Shown piece by piece: positions 57,485 to 64,000 of a DNA stretch of 64,000 nucleotides (position 1 is the first letter of the stretch; each line of letters begins with the position of its first letter). Location of the stretch: assembly GCA_029216955.1 (NCBI GenBank), contig JANAVB010031417.1:23255917-23319916 (forward strand), written 5' to 3'. A program made the position numbers and the translations under genes. The DNA is from Iris pallida (taxonomy: Eukaryota > Streptophyta > Magnoliopsida > Asparagales > Iridaceae). The notes beneath the pieces were generated by a model. That model was not told the origin of the DNA and searched no databases. It saw only the letters and a list, made by a program, of their open reading frames with translations.

Positions 57485-58825
57485 ATGGCGACTCTGCTGG
57501 GGACGACTTTCTCCTTCGACGAGGAAGTGACAACTCATTGTGACGTTGCGTCTATCGGAAAGACGCAGAAGATGCTGGTTGTAAAGGTCAACCAGATGGC
57601 CTACGAGGCGATGATCAATTCCAGGACCACCCCTCGCACTGCAACAACTTCTGCCACAAGCAAAGTTCATCCAGTGTGGGTCCCCAAGACTGCGGCACAG
57701 TCAACTGCGTCTGCTGCTCAGCCTGCTGCACAGTCTACTGCCTCTGTTCCCAAGACTGCTGCCTCTGCTGTGCAGTCTGCTGCTGCTGTCCAGACGCAGT
57801 ATATTGCTCCCCTTGCCAGTGCACAACCTACTTCTTATGCTGCTCCGTCAAAGTACAAGACTCCTATTCCCCTGGCGCAGTTGGCTGCAACTCTGCCTGC
57901 ACAATCCACCACTCCAGCAACCAGAGTGCAACTCAAGCACTCTGGCATCAAGATTCCTGCTGCACAATCTACTGAGACTGTAGCCAGAAGACTTTCTGCC
58001 AGAGTTACTCATGTGCAACCTGCCAGTACGCCAACAACCACTGCAATCCCTACACAAACTACGCCAGCGCAGTCTAAGAGAGACAACCCTTTGGCTAATC
58101 TCTCTTCTTCTCACAGCAAGAGGAAAAACTCTGCTCCTCTTCCAAAGCATCCTGTTGCTCCAGCGCAATCCACTGGGGGTAGTCTTTTGACTATTCCTCC
58201 TCCTCCCTAGAACAAAGGAAAAGGCCCGTTGGTCTTTTCTTAAACTTCCTCGTCCCACGACTTGGAAGACAACAGAGGGAAACACTCTTTAGCTAACCCT
58301 TCTTCACAAAATAAAGGAAAAGGTCCTTTGGTCTTTTCTCAGTCTTCCTCAGTTTTTACCATAGAAGATCAATCTGAACGTGCCTCGGCACCAGTCAGTA
58401 CAAGAACTCTCTCAAACAAGGGTTCTTCTTCCCTCCTTGCCAAAGGGAAGTGTACTGATCAAAGAGGTATTCTGCCTACCCCAGTAGCAGAATTCCAAGA
58501 TCTCCCAACTCTCAAGATATCCCGCTCAAAACAGGGAAAATTGCTGGTGTCTCAGACAGAAACCCCTGGGGGTGAGTTTGCTGATCTAAGAACTTATCTC
58601 AACAGGTCAACTTCGGTGAAACACAAATAGCCAATGTCGAAGATCAACCAGCATCAGAAGCAAACTTCCAGGATCAAAAATTCTGACACATATGCTAATG
58701 AAATGAGTACTTCCCTGTACATTCAAGGGACAAAACATTTGAAGAACCGGAACCATGTTCAGAATGTTGTCAAAGAACATATCCCTCGAACTTCTTATCG
58801 TCCTGTCATTGTTCCCGATCTCTAA
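57485..58825 (+). pseudogene. Element F: N-terminal Ala/Ser/Thr/Pro-rich part of the gag frame
   Basis: The ATG is embedded in the primer site (MATLLGTTFSFDEE...). A 241-codon open stretch follows, rich in Ala, Gln, Ser, Thr and Pro, with repeats such as PKTAAQSTASA. In the same frame the reading continues past TAG (58208), TAA (58241), TAG (58628) and TAA (58823). KGKGPLVFS occurs twice (58215 and 58320), indicating a local duplication. No domain is recognised. It looks like an N-terminal extension of gag in a Tat-type element. Confidence 0.6.
57486..57503 (+). other. Primer-binding site of element F
   Basis: TGGCGACTCTGCTGGGGA follows the LTR end by three bases. It is a tRNA 3'-end complement of the type (probably tRNA-Arg) known from Tat/Ogre-lineage elements. 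The first ATG of the element (57485) overlaps it. Confidence 0.7.
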
Positions 58826-60673
58826 GAACACCTTAAGCAAAAACGGAACAACATCTCAACTCCTCCAGTGCAACCACTTGGACACCATTGTAATTACAAA
58901 GTTGTCATCAAGTGTTGTTGTCAGACAACAAGACGTTCTGTCTTCGATCGTCTGAACTTTACAAACTCTGAACCTATGTCTGAAGATGAAGACGAAGTTT
59001 TGTACGCTTCCGTCAACATGACTTCTAGAGACACTGGGGTAGGAAGTGCTCTAAGCACGGCAAGCCTCGCAAGCCAAGCCAGCGGTATTTGGATCTACTC
59101 CAAGAATCTTCTGAAGGAGTATTCCAATATACCAGATCCCGAAGCCGAGACACAATCGGTCAAAGGAATAATCAAGATCCTTTCGGTCATCTTCCTCCTT
59201 CTCACTCAGGAGATGATTCTTTCTCCGACTACGATGCATACAGTAAAAGTTCAGAACAGACAGTGTCCTCTACTGTACCTAAAGAAGTGACAGCTTATGT
59301 TGTCACTGAAGACCCAGATGCTTCCAATTCAGCTAGTCAAGAACAACGAATAGCTGCGCTAGAAGATAAGTTGGACCATGGCCGAAATAGTTGCAAGTAT
59401 GCATTCTATCATCGTGGCCCAACATACAGTACCACCGACCGTACCTGCTGTAAATCCTGAAATCATAGCATCGTCGGTGCCTGTCAATGCAGGATTGGGG
59501 GTATCATCTACTCAAGTACCTCTTGTGCAGATTCAACCTACACCCAGTCAGTCAGGTACTGGGGGTAGTGCTTACCACGCTGTTCCACCCCCTAACACTG
59601 TGATTCAGCCTGCTCCTTCTACATCAATGGAGGATGCCAATGAAGCTGTCAAGCTCCTGCGTACTCAGTTCGAGGCCTTCAAAGAGAAAGACAACTTGCA
59701 GAGGTTGGGGATCAAGCAACCCTACCCAGTTGAATGGAAGGAAGTCCCATTTCCTCCGAAGTACAAAATCCCAACAATCTCGTTGTTTGATGGCAACACT
59801 TCTCCTACTCAGTTCATTAAACACTTTGAGGTAATGACTGTCCAACTTCAGCCAAATGACGCTCTTCTTACCAGAGTATTCGTCGGCTGTTTAGCCGGCG
59901 TAGCATACGATTGGTACAGAAGCTTGTCCGATGGTTGTATCACTTCCTTCTCAGGTCTAAAACAAATCTTCTTGGAACGATTCTATGAGGGTATCAACGA
60001 CATGACCATGTCATCCCTCAATAAAATCAAACAAAGGCATAATGAAACCGCTGAGAGTTTCATTGAAAGGTTCCGCCGAGAAGCCTTAAAAATGCCTCAT
60101 GGAACTCCGGCCGCTGTGACCATAGACACCTGTAAGACAAATCTTTTACCTATCATCAGCATGTGGACGGGGTCAACTCAGTTCCAAGATTGGCCATCCT
60201 TCATTGTCAACGCTAAAGCAGCTGAAGTTAGCGCCGACAAATTCAAGCAGCTAGGGGTACAAATGTCTAACCCCGACCGGGATGAACATCAGACATCAGG
60301 TGGTGGTAATCGCCAGAACAACCGCAAGGGAAAAGAAACTTTGAACATCAACTTGAAGAACAAAGAATCTCTGGCGATCAACGTAGCTCCACCTACGTCC
60401 ACTTCCACTCCTTCAGCACCTCCACCAAGGAAACCTCGTCCGAAAGTAGAGTACTCTTTTGACAAGAATGACACCGTGAGCATCTTTGATTGCTTGATCA
60501 AAAGCAATAAGCTCCAACTCCCAGATCCGAAGAAGCCTGATGAAGTCAGTAAGACGGATCATCCCAAGTATTGTGTCTATCACAGGTTCATTGGGCATCC
60601 CACTCGAACATGTTATGTGCTCAAAGGCAAAATTCAGGAGCTGGTCAATGCTGGTGTTGTCACTTTGCAGTAA
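58826..60673 (+). pseudogene. gag: Element F: gag (Tat-like)
   Basis: The first part contains RRSVFDRL (~58940) and is interrupted by two frame changes, near 59085 and 59375. An open frame of 431 codons then starts at 59378. The gag core lies at residues ~115-290 of that frame (YKIPTISLFDGNTSPTQFI, AYDWYRSL, LKQIFLERFYEG, ESFIERFRREALK). A Cys/His patch near the end (YCVYHRFIGHPTRTCYVLK) stands where the zinc knuckle is expected. The sequence is typical of the Ty3/gypsy Tat group rather than Tekay. It ends at TAA (60671) with the frame continuing beyond. Confidence 0.82.
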
Positions 60674-62332
60674 GATGAGAAGACTGTTACTGCAAACATA
60701 GTCTCAGTTCAATTCGGTAACTTTCCTCCACAGATGGTACAACATGGTGTCATCCCTATCCCCAAAGCTACTCTTGAGATCGAGAATCTCCCTCCTCCAC
60801 GAAGTGAAGGTCTTGTCCCCTTGTCTCTTGACAATGGCGAAATTATGTGGATTCATCCGGATCTTGCTTTGGAGTTCGAAGTTCCCTCTTCCTCCAAGAA
60901 GAAAGACCGCTCCAAGGGCAAGACAAAGACTTGCAATATGGTGTCTTTTGACCCCATAGTTGACGAGGAAATCCTGTTGGGCACCAGATCGGGGAAAGCT
61001 TATCTAAAGGATTATCCCGAAGCTCAGAATCCTGCTTCTTCTTCTGAGCCTGCTCCAGTGCAACCTGCTTCCACTGAGGATATTCCTACTGTGTCCTCAC
61101 CGGTTGTAGAACCCACTCCTCCCAAGCCGACGGTAGCCGACAAAGGCAAACAATAAGTCCGCTTCGACAAACCTTTGAAGAAGTCATCTCCTTCTAGACT
61201 TGAAAAGCCTTACAACTTTGATATCTTGGCTCAGTTAGCTAATACACCGGCCCGGCTGTCAATCTTCGAGCTCTTGCGCCTCTCCAAAGAGACTCAGAAA
61301 ACTCTGAGTGAGGCTCTCATGCATGCAGAAACCTGTCTAGCCTTTCGGAAGAAGCCGAAAGCAGAGCCAGTCTCTTGCCTCCATTGTCATAGTGTGTTGG
61401 AGTTAATTCCAAACATAACTTTCACACATGATGACATGCTGATGGAAGACAACAGGCACGACCGTCCTCTATACTATACAGGATATGTCGACTCGATGAA
61501 AGTCGATTGTATCCTAATAGATCCAGGGTCTGCTCTCAGTATTATGTCGAAGATAATGTTAGATGCGCTGAAGATCCCAGTGCATAGTCTTTCCAGTACA
61601 ATCACCACCATCCTCGGGTTCAACCAGGGAAGGAGTGAGCCTCTGGGCAAGATTCGCCTAAAACTCCAAATAGGCAATCTTCGCACAAAGGTGACCTTCT
61701 ACATCATTGACAACCATGATTGTTCATATAATGCTCTGTTGGAAAGACCATTTCTGCATGAGCATAACATTGTTCCTTCGACTCTCCATCAATGTTTCAA
61801 ATATGTCGATGACAACGGAGAGGTTCAAAAGGAGGTTGCTGATCTCTATCCTTTCAAAGGCGTCGAAGCATACTGCAATGATGCTCGTATGTACAAGGAT
61901 GAATTCATAAAAGTAGTATTGTCTCTGGATACTGAAGAAGAGCAAGAAGCAGTGCCTAATGACACCCTCATCATACCTGTCAAAGGGCGTGTTTCCCGTC
62001 CTCAATCCTCTAAACCATTGGCTATCCACTTGTCAGTCCAGAAGCAGCCAACTGATGATGGTCATGATCAAAGGGAGCTTACCTCTTCTGAGCCACTTGT
62101 TATTGACTTACGTCGTAACAAGGAAAAAAAGCAGCTCACCTCTTCTGAGCCACTTGTTATTGATTTATCTTATAACAAGGATAAAAGGGAGCCCACCTCC
62201 TCTGAGCTGCTTGTTATCGACCTCCGTCGTAACAAGGCCAATCCTCCTCCACGTTCTTCTTCTCCCCCTCTTGTAATTAATCTGACCAAGCCTGCTAAGG
62301 CTAAAGGTCCTGCTATAAATACAGATGTATAA
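60674..62332 (+). pseudogene. Element F: protease region with tandem VIDL-motif tail
   Basis: The stretch is in the same frame as gag, between stops TAA 60671 and TAA 62330, with another TAA at 61154. The protease-like part centres on 61500-61560 (DCILIDPGSALSIM, with DPGS where most retroelement proteases have DTGA or DSGA) followed by ILGFNQG and ALLERPFLH. After it (about 62003-62302) come five tandem units of SSxPLVIDL followed by RRNK or similar (PLAIHL, PLVIDL, PLVIDL, LLVIDL, PLVINL). The repeats are not part of any protease domain I know. Confidence 0.75.
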
Positions 62333-63073
62333 ATCAATAAAAAAGCATCTACTTTTCAGTATACTGATGTCATTTATCATGCTAAGTGCTATTTGGATAT
62401 GTTAGATGGCTATCAGTCATTTATAATGGGAGTTGTACAGTCTCTTCAAACAGAAGTCTCACTCGAACATCCAAATGACTCATATCGTGTTGTTCCCGCT
62501 CGAAAGAAAGGCGAGAGTCCAATACTTTTTAGTAAAGGACCAGAACAATAATTCAGCTATACGGATGATAGCAAAAATAACGACACGGGACATCTTCAAC
62601 TTCGTCGTTATAAACAACAATCAAAAGACATCATCCGAAAGATGGGTTATGACTTCAAGAACGGTCTCAACTACGGTAAGGGCTCAGAGATGTATTACAG
62701 CAGGACCAAAAGAGGTCTCAGATATTTTTCACCTCCGGTACTATCCCCAGCAGCCTCTGAATCCGATAGTGAAGAACGCTCTAACTCTTCTGATTCCAGA
62801 TCATGGGATTCTGACACCAGCATCGGTCAAGTTCATCGATTGACTGTATCTTCTAACATGGTCTCCGTCAAACTTCCAGAAGGCTATGACGAGGATGTTG
62901 AAGAAAATCCTGAAACAGATCCTTGGGCTCAACGAATGGATACCCAATGGGAACTCCGATTCGAACAAAGGAAACCTCCTACTGAAGATCAATTAGTTCA
63001 AATTGATGTAGGAGAGAGCGGATCCCCTCGTCCAATATTCATCAGCAAGAAACTTCCAGAGGCGGATAAATAA
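62333..63073 (+). pseudogene. Element F: linker between protease and reverse transcriptase
   Basis: The frame runs on through TAA at 62549 and ends with TAA at 63071. It contains DIIRKMGYDFKNGLNYGKG (~62625-62685), which has the glycine spacing of a G-patch-like segment seen between protease and RT in some Tat elements. It is followed by an acidic Ser-rich region. The function is unclear. Confidence 0.6.
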
Positions 63074-64000
63074 GAATTAATTCTTCTTATTCAAGAATAC
63101 ATTGATGTCTTTGCTTGGAGCTATGAAGACATGCCAGGTCTAGATCCTAAAGTTGCTACTCACAAATTGAACATCCTGCCTAATACAAAACCGGTTAAAC
63201 ATCAACAACGGTGCTTCAAGCCAGAAATGATGGACGCAATCGACGATGAAGTCAAGAAGCTCATCGCTTGTGTCTTTATTCGAGAAGAGCAGCATCTTGA
63301 TTGGGTAGCTAATGTCGTTCCAGTTCTAAAGAAAACCGGCAAGGTTCGAGTTTGCATCGACTTTCGGGATCTTAATGAAGCATGTCCAAAAGATGAATTT
63401 TCTCTCCCTATCACAGACGTCATGATTGACAACACCTGTGGGTTCGAGCGAATATCTTTTATAGACGGATTCTCCGGATACAATCAGATTCGGATGAATC
63501 CGGAAGATGAAAAACATACTTCTTTCTGCACTCCTCGCGGGGTCTACTGCTATACTGTCATACCATTTGGTCTCAAAAACGCTGGTACAACATACCAACG
63601 AGCCATGAGTACCATCTTTCGAGATCATCTGCGCAAGACTGTCGAATGCTATGTCGACGATATTGTTGTCAAAAGTCGTCTAAAGGAAGATCACATCCAA
63701 GACTTGAGAACTATCTTCAATCTCATGCGCCAACATCAACTCAAAATGAATCCTACCAAGTCATTCTTGGGTGTCTCTAGTGGCAAATTTCTCGGCTTCG
63801 TCATTACCTCTAAGGGTATACACGTGGATCCCGAGAAGATCAAAGCCATTCAAGAGATGCATCCTCCACGCAACCTAAAAGAGCTACGAGGATTCCAAGG
63901 TCGACTTGCGTACATCAGGAGATTTATTTCGAATCTGTCTGGACGCTGCAGACTATTTACTCAACTAATGAAGAAGGATGTCTCTTTCATTTGGACTGAA
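63074..64000 (+). CDS. pol: Element F: reverse transcriptase (incomplete at window edge)
   Basis: The frame is open from the TAA at 63071 to the end of the window, with no start codon needed because it is part of the polyprotein. Motifs in order are YIDVFAWSYEDMPG (start of RT region), VRVCIDFRDLNEACPKDEF, FIDGFSGYNQI, FGLKNAGTTYQRAM, the catalytic CYVDDIVVKS (~63650), FLGFVITSKGI and LRGFQGRLAYIRRF (the connection to RNase H). The RNase H, integrase and 3' LTR must lie right of the window. It copies element RNA into DNA in virus-like particles. Confidence 0.92.

Overview
This window is repeat-dominated plant nuclear DNA. The evidence is Ty3/gypsy elements with plant-type chromodomain (Tekay/Del-like) and Tat-like polyproteins, CACTA (En/Spm) DNA transposons with plant transposase domains, MITEs with 3-bp TTA target duplications, and a captured piece of the plant protease gene DEG7. 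The only candidate ordinary host gene is a GC-rich 72-codon ORF near 40.2 kb. Its base composition leans towards a monocot, but the species cannot be told from the sequence.

Left block (1-24854) is a nest of LTR retrotransposons. A minus-strand element C (LTR 18296-24854, iMet-type primer site at 18277-18292) was entered by a plus-strand Tekay-like element B1 (pol 9656-13010, 3' LTR 13136-16414). B1 was split exactly where gag meets protease by element A, a gag-only element with a 4.1-kb LTR (5519-9655) and gag at 3641-5029. The 5' LTR of A was in turn interrupted by a minus-strand relative of B1 (B2, 1-403). Separately, a 4620-bp solo LTR (D, 20096-24715, target duplication AACAC) sits inside the LTR of C. 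The LTRs of A and B1 share a coding-like short ORF.

Middle block: CACTA-1 (25548-34418, TSD TAG) carries a broken TNPA-type gene on the minus strand. Six consecutive exons of a DEG7-like protease gene lie between its exons in the same orientation, and one exon holds a TAG stop. From 34.4 to 46.3 kb the DNA is AT-rich, with several MITEs and foldbacks, the small host-like ORF (40224-40442), a T-rich minisatellite inside a terminal-inverted-repeat element, a tRNA-like SINE head and a truncated LTR related to D.

Right block: CACTA-2 (46302-54928, TSD TAT) lacks any recognisable transposase. It holds four copies of a ~330-bp repeat, three very long inverted repeats (arms of ~318, ~444 and ~335 bp, one made from a B3 transcription-factor fragment) and two short related ORFs. 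I consider this the most unusual object in the window. A dense palindromic array (55692-56616) then abuts a Tat-like retrotransposon F whose LTR, primer site, gag, protease and reverse transcriptase run off the right edge. Its polyprotein frame is broken only by TAA and TAG codons, and the segment after the protease has five tandem copies of a VIDL-type motif resembling SUMO-interacting motifs.

All calls are by reading the sequence; no database search or alignment program was used.
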